Of a stretch of 64,000 nucleotides of DNA, positions 21,532 through 29,070 are shown piece by piece; the stretch's first letter is position 1; every line of letters begins with the position of its first letter. Origin of the DNA: CAWCDJ01 sp963796675 (lineage in GTDB: Bacteria; Acidobacteriota; Terriglobia; Bryobacterales; Bryobacteraceae); contig CAWCMS010000011.1 in assembly GCA_963796675.1 (NCBI GenBank), positions 186,001 through 250,000 of the forward strand, written 5' to 3'. Below the pieces are notes generated by a model. That model saw nothing but the letters and a program-made list of their open reading frames with translations, ran no database searches and was not told the DNA's origin. The position numbers were made by a program, and so were the translations under genes.

Positions 21532-21990
21532 TCACTTGGCGGAGCCGGGAGCCGGAATCAGCAGGGACTCTACGGTCTCGACCGCGTCGCGAACCAGCGC
21601 CGCGCAGCGGGACCGGTGGACGCCCTGCTTGTGAACAGCGAATCCCTCGGGGGTACTGATGTCGCAACCGAGCAGCTCGGAACACAACGTGGAACCGTTG
21701 CGCTCCGCAAATATCCGCATGAATTGCCGGCAGAGTTCGTAGGTCTTCTCTCTCTCGGAACGGTTCGCTTCCGGGTCGATTTCACTTTGCGCAAGGCCGA
21801 GAGCCATGATGCCGCCGGTCACACAACCGCAGGTCCCCGCCGACCGCGCGATTCCCCCACCAAGCCCGGCGGAAACTCTCAACGACACATAAGGGCCAAT
21901 GTTCCACCGCTCGGCCAGTGCCGAAAACACCGATTGGGAACAGGAATATCCGTTCCGGAAACGCGCTTCTGCAATTCCTACAGAGTTCAT
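21532..21990 (-). CDS. C_GCAxxG_C_C family protein (Cys-rich, possibly redox)
   Basis: 152 residues. Starts at 21990 (MNSVGIAEARF). Conserved cysteines appear in family order: GYSCSQSV (Cys17), GGGIARSAGTCGCVTGGIMALG (Cys54 and Cys56), ELCRQF, STLCSELLGCD and a last Cys near HRSRC. The family is thought to be a redox or metal-cluster protein often next to redox regulators; no enzyme activity has been fixed from sequence. Convergent with the PadR gene, which also carries a Cys cluster. Confidence 0.85.
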   Translation of the reverse strand: MNSVGIAEARFRNGYSCSQSVFSALAERWNIGPYVSLRVSAGLGGGIARSAGTCGCVTGGIMALGLAQSEIDPEANRSEREKTYELCRQFMRIFAERNGSTLCSELLGCDISTPEGFAVHKQGVHRSRCAALVRDAVETVESLLIPAPGSAK

Positions 21991-22186
21991 ATTCAGCCTC
22001 TTGCCCGCATTCACACGGCCGCACGTCCACAAATAGGGGACCGTCCTTCCAGTCCCAACGTGCGATATTGTTTATGAGTGTAAGAACCACCTATCCTAGC
22101 GCGGACCGGTCGATTCGGTCAATGGAAGGATCCCCGACGCGGGAAGCTGCGGGCAAGTGGGCCGCAGAACTGATTCTGGAGCAAAA

Positions 22187-22891
22187 ATGAAAAAGATAGG
22201 CATCCTGGGCGGCATGAGCCCTGAGTCGACCGTCCTCTACTACGAACACATCACGAGAGCCTACACAGCGCGGTTCGGCGACTATGGCTACCCGGAGATT
22301 TTGATCTATAGCGTCAGTTTTCAGAAGTTCGTCGACTGGCAGCACAATGGCCAGTGGACTGAGGCTATTGGGGAGATGACCGCGGCTCTGGAGCGACTGC
22401 GGCTGGCAGGCGCGGATTTCGGACTCATCGCAACCAACACGATGCACATTGTCTTCGACGAAGTCCAAAGTGCCGTGCCCATGCCACTCTTGAGTATCGT
22501 GGAGGCAACCGCCGAGGCGATCCACGCTGCGGGACTTCGCACGGTCGGCTTGCTGGGTACGGTATTCACGATGAAGGAACGGTTCTTTCGCGATGGGCTC
22601 GAGCGATCGGGAATCGCCGCACTGGTTCCCGAAACTCAGGATCAGCAACGTGTGAACGACGTGATCTACCAGGAATTATGCAGGGGCGAGATCCGGCCCG
22701 CTTCCCGGCGGCTGTTCCTGGAGATTATCGAACGCCTCCGTGCCCGTGGCGCGGAGGGGATCGTCCTCGGGTGTACGGAGATACCGCTGCTATTGGAACC
22801 GCAGCACTGCGATCTGCCCCTGTTCAACACCGCCGTGTTGCACGCGGCAAAGGCGCTCGACTTCGCTTTGCAGCCCGCGCCTGCAATTTAA
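22187..22891 (+). CDS. aspartate/glutamate racemase family protein with Thr/Cys active site
   Basis: 234 residues. Start ATG at 22187 begins the conserved MKKIGILGGMSPEST. Two pseudo-symmetric domains. The second catalytic Cys is present (LGCTEIP, Cys196), but the first catalytic position is Thr83 in IATNTMH where most racemases have Cys directly before Asn-Thr. The E. coli YgeA-type L-Asp/Glu racemase is known for the same Thr/Cys pair, so the protein may racemise one enantiomer preferentially. Cytosolic and PLP-independent. No operon partner. Confidence 0.88.
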   Translation: MKKIGILGGMSPESTVLYYEHITRAYTARFGDYGYPEILIYSVSFQKFVDWQHNGQWTEAIGEMTAALERLRLAGADFGLIATNTMHIVFDEVQSAVPMPLLSIVEATAEAIHAAGLRTVGLLGTVFTMKERFFRDGLERSGIAALVPETQDQQRVNDVIYQELCRGEIRPASRRLFLEIIERLRARGAEGIVLGCTEIPLLLEPQHCDLPLFNTAVLHAAKALDFALQPAPAI

Positions 22892-23142
22892 ACTTCTGGT
22901 GGAGATTCACGATGATAGAGCCTCCTTTTTTTGCGCGGACAGGACCGGCAAGTGCGGAAGTGCCGGCGGGGCGGTCCCTTCTCCTCTCATTGCTTCGCGA
23001 TCAGAGTTATGTAATCATAGGTGCAAGATACATCTAGCGGCCAAACCTCTGGTGAATCCGGGCTTGGATCACGCGGTGCGATTGAGGTAGACAGGAAACG
23101 GCTCACCGGCGCGCGGACGCCGGAGGCCGGGAGAGACGGATC
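22892..23142. other. intergenic stretch
   Basis: About 250 bases between two genes in the same direction. Probably carries the promoter for the following small secreted protein; no clear -35/-10 pair, hairpin or RNA was identified. Confidence 0.3.
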
Positions 23143-23610
23143 ATGAAAGTGCTTGGAATCGTCGGCGTAATCTCAGCGTTCGGCTTCTTCGCCGCCACAC
23201 CGGCGATCGGCCATGACCGCCATCATGACCATCACTGGAGTGATGGTTGGGACTGCGATCATTACTCGCGTCAGAGCCCAACGGCTAATCGCGGAATGGT
23301 GTCCGGCGGCACCGTTGCCTTACAGACACTCACAGGCAAGATTGCAGAAGTCGTATACCTCCCCGGGGTGACTGAGGACTCCGGCCTGGTGGAGATTCGA
23401 GTTCAGACTTCCACGCAAAGCAGACTCATCCGCCTGGCGCCAACAGGATATCTGAAGGAGCGGGGCCTCCTGTTGAGGGAAGGCGACACGGTCACGGTCA
23501 AGGGGTTCGCAGTCAATGGGATGGAAGGGAACCTCGTGGTCGCCACAGAAGTCCTCAAGGGAGACAAGAGCGTGTCCTTGCGGGGCGAGAGCGGCCGGCC
23601 GTCCTGGTAG
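23143..23610 (+). CDS. small exported His-rich protein of unknown function
   Basis: 155 residues with signal peptide MKVLGIVGVISAFGFFAATPA, then a His/Asp-rich stretch (DRHHDHHWSDGWDCDHY) that could bind metal. The rest (55-145) is beta-strand-rich: GKIAEVVYLPGVTEDSGLVE, RLAPTGYLKERGLLLREGDT and VTVKGFAVNGMEGNLVVATE, resembling a small OB-like barrel used in periplasmic proteins. Not recognised at family level. Followed 76 bp later by the universal stress protein, so they may be co-transcribed. Confidence 0.7.
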   Translation: MKVLGIVGVISAFGFFAATPAIGHDRHHDHHWSDGWDCDHYSRQSPTANRGMVSGGTVALQTLTGKIAEVVYLPGVTEDSGLVEIRVQTSTQSRLIRLAPTGYLKERGLLLREGDTVTVKGFAVNGMEGNLVVATEVLKGDKSVSLRGESGRPSW

Positions 23611-23686
23611 AAACCCGGAAACCAAAGGCAGTCGGCGTTGTCACTTCTCTCCTCCGGCCTGCATCTTCCGCGATGGAGTCTCGCTC

Positions 23687-24565
23687 ATGCAAGCAGGAAT
23701 ATTTCAAACAATCCTGGTACCGGTAGATTTCAGCGACGTTTCCGCTGAAGCTCTCCGCACTGCCTTTCTTCTCAGGGAACACTGTGGAGATGGCAAGGTC
23801 GTGGCAGTTTATGCCAACTGGTTTGAGGCGCCGCCTTATTTCACTTCAGGCCGGCTGGATGAGTTGCAGAAACAGTTCCAACGGTCGATACATCTTGCGG
23901 AAGAAGCCCTCGGCGCGTTCGTACGCTCCACCTTGGGAAGAATGCCCGAGTCGGTCAAGGTTCGTGTAATCGAGGCGCTTCCCGCGGATGGCATCATGCG
24001 GCTGACTGCCCTCGAAAAGCCGGATCTGATTGTGATGGGCACTCATGGCCGAAGCGGGCTGAATCGCTGGATGTTGGGGTCTGTGGCTGAGCGTATATTG
24101 CGAGAGTCTACGGTGCCCGTGCTGACCGTGAGGGGCGCGCCTACTGGACCCGTCCGGCGAGTCCTCTGCCCCGTCCACAACACCGACCTGTCCAGGCAGG
24201 CTCTGACGCTGGCAGCCGGGATCAGCGCCTGTTTCGACGCGAGCCTTACCGTATTCCACGTGGTCGAGCCATCAGGCGACAACGCCGTATCCGATCTGTG
24301 CAGCTGGATTCCCATGGAAGAGAGATCCCGATGTGACATTCGGGAATTGGTCCGCCATGGAGACGCTTCCGAGGAGATCGTCCGCCTGGCCGCGGAAGAG
24401 CCGTATGACCTGGTGGTTCTCGGAGCGCCGAGGCGGCGGTTTTTCGAGGGAATGGTGTTGGGGACGACTGCCATACGGACGGTGCGCCACGCACCTTGCC
24501 CGGTACTGAGCGTTGGCGCCGACGTCTTGCCGCCAAACTCGGGGCGATCCTCTCACCAGGCCTGA
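23687..24565 (+). CDS. tandem-domain universal stress protein
   Basis: 292 residues made of two USP domains. Start at 23687 (MQAGIFQTILVPVDFSDVSA), as upstream in-frame codons cover a different-looking region. Domain 1 ends with VMGTHGRSGLNRWMLGSVAE, the G-2x-G-9x-G ATP-binding motif. Domain 2 (from about 157) starts RRVLCPVHNTDLSRQA and ends VVLGAPRRRFFEGMVLGTTA, where the ATP motif is degenerate. Cytosolic stress protein, likely nucleotide-binding in domain 1 only. It is immediately followed by the convergent redox operon. Confidence 0.88.
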   Translation: MQAGIFQTILVPVDFSDVSAEALRTAFLLREHCGDGKVVAVYANWFEAPPYFTSGRLDELQKQFQRSIHLAEEALGAFVRSTLGRMPESVKVRVIEALPADGIMRLTALEKPDLIVMGTHGRSGLNRWMLGSVAERILRESTVPVLTVRGAPTGPVRRVLCPVHNTDLSRQALTLAAGISACFDASLTVFHVVEPSGDNAVSDLCSWIPMEERSRCDIRELVRHGDASEEIVRLAAEEPYDLVVLGAPRRRFFEGMVLGTTAIRTVRHAPCPVLSVGADVLPPNSGRSSHQA

Positions 24566-24623
24566 ATCGCGGGGCGCGGGTGTTCGATGCACGAAGCCGG
24601 TCAAGCCGTTTGATGCGGCTCCG

Positions 24624-25031
24624 TCACCACAGCTTTCGCACCATTTGCCGGCACGGCAGAGCACGCCGGAACTGCGCCTTTGCCAAACCGCAGAAGGTTC
24701 GGAGACAACAGGCTAGTCGATCCCAGAGGCTGGGTTTCGGTGCCGCCAGGAACTCCGGCGACCGTTGGGACGCCGCCTCTGCCAGCGCATCGGCCAGGGG
24801 TGAGGCGGTGACAAAGCGGGCACCCTGTGTGGCCAGGCGCCGGAGTAATGCCAGGCCACCGCTGTCGGCAGAGGCATGGTCACCTAGTTCGACCACCAGT
24901 CCCCGACCGGCGAGGGTTGATTGCGCGGTTAGCCACGCTTGTTCCAGTTCGACTGTCGTGCTGCCGGTCAACGGCCCGATGATCCGCAAAGTCAGGACCT
25001 CAGCGCCGTCGTGCAAGTAGAACGGGCTCAT
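24624..25031 (-). CDS. STAS-domain protein (anti-anti-sigma-like)
   Basis: 135 residues. AEVLTLRIIGPLTGSTTVEL, LVVELGDHASADSGGLALLR and the following helix form a STAS fold as in SpoIIAA; the ASADSGG loop carries the Ser at the position phosphorylated in anti-sigma antagonists. A basic C-terminal tail (LWDRLACCLRTFCGLAKAQF) follows the fold. Last gene of the leftward run after the GrdB-like selenoprotein (84-bp gap), so it may report to a partner-switching regulator; no cognate kinase is in the window. Confidence 0.75.
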   Translation of the reverse strand: MSPFYLHDGAEVLTLRIIGPLTGSTTVELEQAWLTAQSTLAGRGLVVELGDHASADSGGLALLRRLATQGARFVTASPLADALAEAASQRSPEFLAAPKPSLWDRLACCLRTFCGLAKAQFRRALPCRQMVRKLW

Positions 25032-25115
25032 ACACGTATCCAGATGCGTTGCGCGCCTGGCGGGTGACAGACATTGCCGCGCTGGACTAGGGTCCTTCGT
25101 AGACGGCTGAAATGA

Positions 25116-25933
25116 TCAGCGGGATGCCCGATAGTCGCGCAGAATCGGGGGCGGGGAGCTCTCCGCGAGCAGCTCAAGCGCTGCACGGATAATTTCGGTC
25201 TGGAGTGTGGCGTCGCCCGGAGCCCCCAGGGGATAGCCCAGCGGGAAGTCCACAAACAGTGCGCGAGGTGGATTCACGCGCTCGGTCACTTCACGAAGCA
25301 AACTGATAGAGACCGTCGGCACGCCTGTTCTCTCGATGACACTCTGGATCAGTCCGACCGACTGATGGCACATCGGTCACACCGGCGTGAGGAGGACGGC
25401 GTCCACGCCATCCTCGACCAGCATGCGGGCAACCTCCGGCGCTGTACGGTCGATCAGACGCATGAACACCGGAAAGATCGCGTTCATGATTGCGGCATGC
25501 GGGCAACCTCCGGCGCTGTACGGTCGATCAGACGGCCCGGCGCGGAGATAGAACCCATGAAGCTGAAGTGACGAGGCGCGACAGGGCCGATGACGCCCTC
25601 TTCGGCCAAAACTTTTAACCGGTCCAAGGGCAAAGCCAGATTCTTGTCCGAAGCAATCCCGCTCCTGTCGAAGGCATCGCTCCGGTGAGCCATGCGCAGT
25701 GTGTCCAGGTCGGTATCCAGGGGGAGCACCCGATAGGAAGAATCTCCGCCACGAATCGAGCCATCGAATGGCGCCTGGTCCGGCGTAAAGAAAGCCGCGG
25801 TGGTGACCACGGCGATGCGAGCGGTACGCAGCGGCTTGGTCAGGCGCGCTCCCGGGCTCCAATCCACTCTGCGGTAGGGGTAAGCCTTCATGAAGAGCTG
25901 GTATGCCAGCTTGAGATCGGAAAGCTTCGCCAT
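25116..25933 (-). CDS. GrdB-like selenoprotein (U-x-x-C) with internal 74-bp duplication
   Basis: Member of the glycine/sarcosine/betaine reductase selenoprotein-B-like family. Start 25933 (MAKLSDLKLAYQLFMKAYPY) has GAGGG upstream. Domain: ARIAVVTTAAFFTPDQAPFD, GSIRGGDSSYRVLPLDTDL, LKVLAEEGVIGPVAPRHFSF, then TAPEVARM. A 74-bp tandem duplication (25421-25534) shifts the frame. Taking out one copy leaves 744 bases = 248 codons in a single frame, with TGA as codon 161: LLTPV-U-PMCHQSVGLIQ, giving a U-x-x-C redox motif, followed by VSISLLREVTERVNPPRALF to the stop at 25116. Homologues I recall carry Cys at this place. A SECIS-like hairpin follows the TGA. Lies 13 bp behind a disulfide reductase gene, the likely electron donor (inference). 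Confidence 0.75.
25348..25379 (-). promoter_or_regulatory. in-frame TGA with SECIS-like hairpin
   Basis: On the coding strand the TGA at 25379-25377 is followed, after ten bases, by ATCAGTC-GGTCG-GACTGAT (25366-25348): seven perfect base pairs closing a five-base loop that contains GGUC. Bacterial SECIS elements sit just inside the reading frame with a GGU(C) apical loop about 16-20 bases after the UGA; in E. coli fdhF the distance is 18, here it is 17. No bulged U is seen in the upper stem. This supports UGA decoding as selenocysteine by SelB. Confidence 0.7.
25421..25534. repeat. 40-bp direct repeat (74-bp tandem duplication) inside the GrdB-like gene
   Basis: An identical 40-bp segment occurs at 25421-25460 and 25495-25534, separated by 34 bp, giving a 74-bp period. 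It encodes the RLIDRTAPEVARM segment twice, in two frames. As 74 is not a multiple of three, it breaks the selenoprotein frame. Either a recent slippage duplication or an assembly error. Confidence 0.85.
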
Positions 25934-25946
25934 AAAATGTCCCTCT

Positions 25947-27425
25947 TCAGCGTACCGGCCGCGACCGCTCCACAATGTTCATCTCTTTGAGCGCCGCCGC
26001 GCCGCGGAGTTCGCCGCGCAATCCGAAGAGGCGCCGCAGCCACCGGACGATCCCCGGCGTGAGCTTGCCCATCATGAACTGATCCGCCGCCCGGCGGTTG
26101 CCCAGAACATACGTAGGGTACGGGTGGATCGTCGCGGATACCTTGCTCAACGAAATGCCGTTGCGCATGGCGAGAGCGTACTCGCCGATCATCTCGCCCG
26201 CGTGAGAGCCGAGTATCGAGACGCCAAGAATACGCCCCCACCGATTCGCGAAGACCTTGATCATTCCAGTGGTTTCCGAATCGGCGATCGCCCGGTCCAA
26301 GCGCGAAAATGGAAAACGGTAGACCGAGTATGCAGTTCGCCTTCGCTGCAGTTCCTCCTCACTTGCCCCCACGTGCGCGAGTTCCGGGTCAGTGAAGGTG
26401 GTCCATGTGACGTGGCGCTCATCCATCTTCGAGGGAATGTGCAGGATGGCGTTGGCCACTGCAGTTTTCGCCATATGCTCGGCCATGTGCGTGAACCGAT
26501 GCCGCCCGGCAACATCGCCACAAGCATAAATATGCTTCGCCGAGGATTGGCAGCGACGGTTCACGACAATGCCTTTATCGCTCGCCTCGACGCCGGCCAT
26601 CTCGAGGTGCAAGGCCTCCAGGTTGGGCCTGCGCCCAGCGGCCACAAGCATTGCATCGGCAGCCACGCACTCTCCGCTCGCCGTTCGTGCGGCTCCAGAC
26701 TGAATGCGGACGATCTCCGTGTCCAAAATGAACCGGATACCTTCGCCCCTGAGGTGCTCCAGCAAAATCGCGGCCAGCTCCCGGTCATCACGGCCGAGAA
26801 TGCCGCCGCCGCGTGTAACCAGCGTGACCGAAGAGCCCAGGCGCTGAAACGCCTGCGCCATCTCGATCCCCACAGGGCCAGCGCCTGACACGAGCAGATG
26901 CCTGGGAAGCCGGTCGAGTTCGAAGATGGCCTCATTCGTGAGCACCGGCACTGTTCCGTCGGTGTCGAACGCGGGCATGCGGGGGGAACTCCCCGTGGCC
27001 ACGACGAAGTAGCGAGAGCTCAGCGTTCTGGTTGCGCCGTTCGCATCGATCTCGACCGCGTGTGGCCCCACGAAGCGGGCGCGTCCCGGGATCACCTCGA
27101 CGCCGAGCCGTTCGAGGTTCGGAGGAGCGTCCGCATCCGCATAGACGTGATCCCGGATAGAATGCACCCGATCCATCACCCGCGCGAAGTCGTGCTCGAC
27201 ATTCGCCGGCATGAGTCCGAAACGGCCGGCGGTGCGTATCTGGTGCGCAACGGCCGCTGCCCTGAGCAGGCTTTTGCTCGGTATGCAGCCGTACCAGGTG
27301 CAATCCCCTCCCAGCCTGCGAGCCTCCACCAGCGCCGTTTTCGCGCCCAGGACGGCAGCCATGCCGGCGGCCGTAAGCCCGGCGGCACCGCCTCCGATCA
27401 CCAGCATGTCGAAGTCGTGCTTCAT
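25947..27425 (-). CDS. pyridine-nucleotide disulfide oxidoreductase (MerA/Lpd-like)
   Basis: 492-residue FAD enzyme. MLVIGGGAAGLTAAGMAA (residues 7-24) is the FAD-binding fold; GGDCTWYGCIPSKS holds the redox disulfide Cys42-x4-Cys47; VSGAGPVGIEMAQ near 180 binds NAD(P)H; YACGDVAGRHRFTHMAEHMA is the second FAD site. The dimerisation domain ends with IHPYPTYVLG in place of the HPHPT His-Glu motif of lipoamide dehydrogenase, and there is no C-terminal Cys pair as in true mercuric reductase, so the substrate is probably a protein or small disulfide. The next gene, 13 bp away, encodes a U-x-x-C protein that it may reduce (inference). Confidence 0.88.
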   Translation of the reverse strand: MKHDFDMLVIGGGAAGLTAAGMAAVLGAKTALVEARRLGGDCTWYGCIPSKSLLRAAAVAHQIRTAGRFGLMPANVEHDFARVMDRVHSIRDHVYADADAPPNLERLGVEVIPGRARFVGPHAVEIDANGATRTLSSRYFVVATGSSPRMPAFDTDGTVPVLTNEAIFELDRLPRHLLVSGAGPVGIEMAQAFQRLGSSVTLVTRGGGILGRDDRELAAILLEHLRGEGIRFILDTEIVRIQSGAARTASGECVAADAMLVAAGRRPNLEALHLEMAGVEASDKGIVVNRRCQSSAKHIYACGDVAGRHRFTHMAEHMAKTAVANAILHIPSKMDERHVTWTTFTDPELAHVGASEEELQRRRTAYSVYRFPFSRLDRAIADSETTGMIKVFANRWGRILGVSILGSHAGEMIGEYALAMRNGISLSKVSATIHPYPTYVLGNRRAADQFMMGKLTPGIVRWLRRLFGLRGELRGAAALKEMNIVERSRPVR

Positions 27426-27479
27426 ACATCTATGCGTGATGGAGCGGCCACAGATCTTACAGTGCCGGCGAAGCGCAGA

Positions 27480-27731
27480 TTACCGGTCCTTGCCGGAGAG
27501 TTTGCGGAGAAGGCGCGACTCCAGATCCTCCCCGGCGGAGTCCGTCTCGTCGTGCCCGATGAAAGACGTCCACTTGGACGCCGCTTCTCCCATCATCTTC
27601 ACCTGCCGCGCGAGCCGTGCGCAGTGGCGGCACATCCAGAGGTGCACCCTGACTTCGAGTCGCGTCGCAAGGCCGGCGTCCCGAAGTCGATCGGAAGACA
27701 GCAACTCGGCAACAGTTCTACAGCTGATCAT
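27480..27731 (-). CDS. zinc-finger anti-sigma factor (zf-HC2)
   Basis: 83 residues: MISCRTVAELLSSD, then VRVHLWMCRHCARLARQVKM with the His-x3-Cys-x2-Cys zinc site of ZAS anti-sigma factors. No membrane segment, so it is a soluble sensor; the cysteines can sense thiol stress in relatives. Its start overlaps the 3' end of the ECF sigma gene, the usual layout for the pair. 54 bp separate it from the disulfide reductase gene, which is probably in the same transcript. Confidence 0.8.
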   Translation of the reverse strand: MISCRTVAELLSSDRLRDAGLATRLEVRVHLWMCRHCARLARQVKMMGEAASKWTSFIGHDETDSAGEDLESRLLRKLSGKDR

Positions 27732-28213
27732 GAATGCACCGCGCGCGCAACCGATTGCGGGAGTGCATCCATGTTGGTGACCGTAACGCCCAGAATCTTA
27801 CAGATCTCCGCGGTGTCGAGACCTTCGATCTCCCGAAGCACGAATGCTTCCCGCTGCGCGGCAGTGCAGGCCCTCCAGGCAGCCGGCCAGGGCCGCTCCG
27901 ATCTCTTTGGATTCCAGCGCGCGATACAAATCCTCCGGCGGCCGCACCCAGTTACCCCGAGCGTCGAAGCGGGACACAGCCACGTACGGACCTGCGAGCG
28001 CCCTTCGAACCGGTCCAGCAGCTCCAGGAACGTCGTGAACACATCCTGAATCAAGTCGTCGGCTTCAGCTTCCTGAAAGCCCATGCCGCGCGCCGCACGG
28101 TACAGAGCGCGTGCGTGGTCCCCGACCGCCGACGCAAGCGCGTCTGGGTCACGGGCACGCAACCGCGCCACCAGGCCGGCGTCGAATTGACTCGCGGCAG
28201 ACATCGAACGCAT
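27728..28213 (-). pseudogene. ECF RNA polymerase sigma factor, rearranged
   Basis: Region 2 is intact: RAARGMGFQEAEADDLIQDV and FTTFLELLDRFEGRSQVRTW. The usual 25-30 residues after it are absent and the frame changes; SRFDARGNWVRPPEDLYRAL then resumes, and after another change AAQREAFVLREIEGLDTAEI and CKILGVTVTNM form region 4. The expected last helix is missing from the coding strand but is present, as HRARNRLRECI, on the opposite strand at 27737-27769, so that piece is inverted. If real, the protein is probably inactive. It is paired with the anti-sigma gene at 27480. Confidence 0.8.
27730..27772. repeat. short inverted repeat flanking an inverted segment of the sigma gene
   Basis: Arms ATGAATGCAC (27730-27739) and GTGCATCCAT (27763-27772) match as an inverted repeat at 9 of 10 positions and enclose 23 bp. 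The enclosed piece reads as the canonical end of an ECF sigma factor only on the strand opposite to the gene, the signature of a micro-inversion between the arms. Confidence 0.65.
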
Positions 28214-28239
28214 TTCATTCTTTCAGAACGCCTGTAAGA

Positions 28240-28458
28240 AAGTCCATCTCCGCCACGCAGTTATTCGAGCAAAGTCACGGGGTCGGCTTGTACGTGCCGC
28301 TGCGGATCTTCGTCTACACGGACGAGAGCGGCAAAACCCACGTCGCCTACGACAAGCCTTCAACGTTGCTGGCGCAGTTCCACAACGATAAGGTCGAAAT
28401 GATCGCCCAAATGCTGGACCAGAAGCTCAACGGGCTGGCAACGATGGCCGCTCAGTAA
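28240..28458 (+). pseudogene. C-terminal remnant of a DUF302-domain protein
   Basis: The frame ending at 28458 encodes ATQLFEQSHGVGLYVPLRIF, VYTDESGKTHVAYDKPSTLL and a final helix, which match the C-terminal two thirds of DUF302 proteins (small exported or cytosolic proteins of unknown function). The N-terminal part and a plausible start are missing; the sigma gene begins on the other strand at 28213. Likely truncated by the rearrangement that also affected the sigma gene, or by a deletion in assembly. Confidence 0.6.
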
Positions 28459-28515
28459 GGAACATCATTGCGGGTTGCGGAGCGCCCCCGGGGCCGCCCC
28501 TTCCTTGAGGCAAAC

Positions 28516-29070
28516 ATGAAGAACGCATCCTTGCGTCTTGGACTGGTCTTGCTGGCTTCCGCCGGGCCGGTGGCGCCGCTCCAGCGGCTTGCCGTGGTTC
28601 TGATTTTGCCCTCGGCGGGCCTGTTGCTCGCGATCGCCGCGTACCTGGAATGGCGGGGGCACACGCTCGGGCAGGCGGTTCGACGCGGCCTCATCGCCGG
28701 GGCTTTTGCCACGATCGCGCTCGAAGCGGTCCGCTATACCGGCTTCCGCCTCGGCTTCATGCCGGGCAACCTGCCCGAGCTCATGGGCGTGTTGCTGCGG
28801 AATCGATTTGCACTAGGGCCCTCCGCCGCATCGACCGTGGCCGGCTTCGCGTACCACTACTGGAACGGCGCCGCCTTCGGCGCTATCTTCACAGCCCTCT
28901 TCACGGATCGCGCACGTTGGTGGGCCATTCCGTACGGCATGGCGATCGGCGTCGGGTTTCTGGCCAGCCCGGTGGTCCAGAGCCTTGGCGTGGGACTCTT
29001 TGGCATGGATTTCGGCTGGCATTTCGCAGCCACAGCCGCGCTGGGAGTGTCAAAGCGCGCCGAGCCGCGT
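28516..29070 (+). CDS. small multi-spanning membrane protein of unknown function
   Basis: From MKNASLRLGLVLLASAGPVA the chain shows four or five hydrophobic segments: LAVVLILPSAGLLLAIAAYL, GLIAGAFATIALEAV, STVAGFAYHYWNGAAFGAIF, and WWAIPYGMAIGVGFLASPVV. The frame stays open far into the convergent gene at 29050, so the natural end is unclear; a small frame change would end it at 29070-29072. I do not recognise the family. Between the redox operon and the arsenosugar-type glycosyltransferases. Confidence 0.55.

Noticed and set aside
25377..25379. TGA in the GrdB-like gene taken as a true stop that splits two genes
   Set aside because: Coding similarity continues without a gap, a Cys-type position is expected there, and a well-placed hairpin follows. 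Kept as a selenocysteine candidate.
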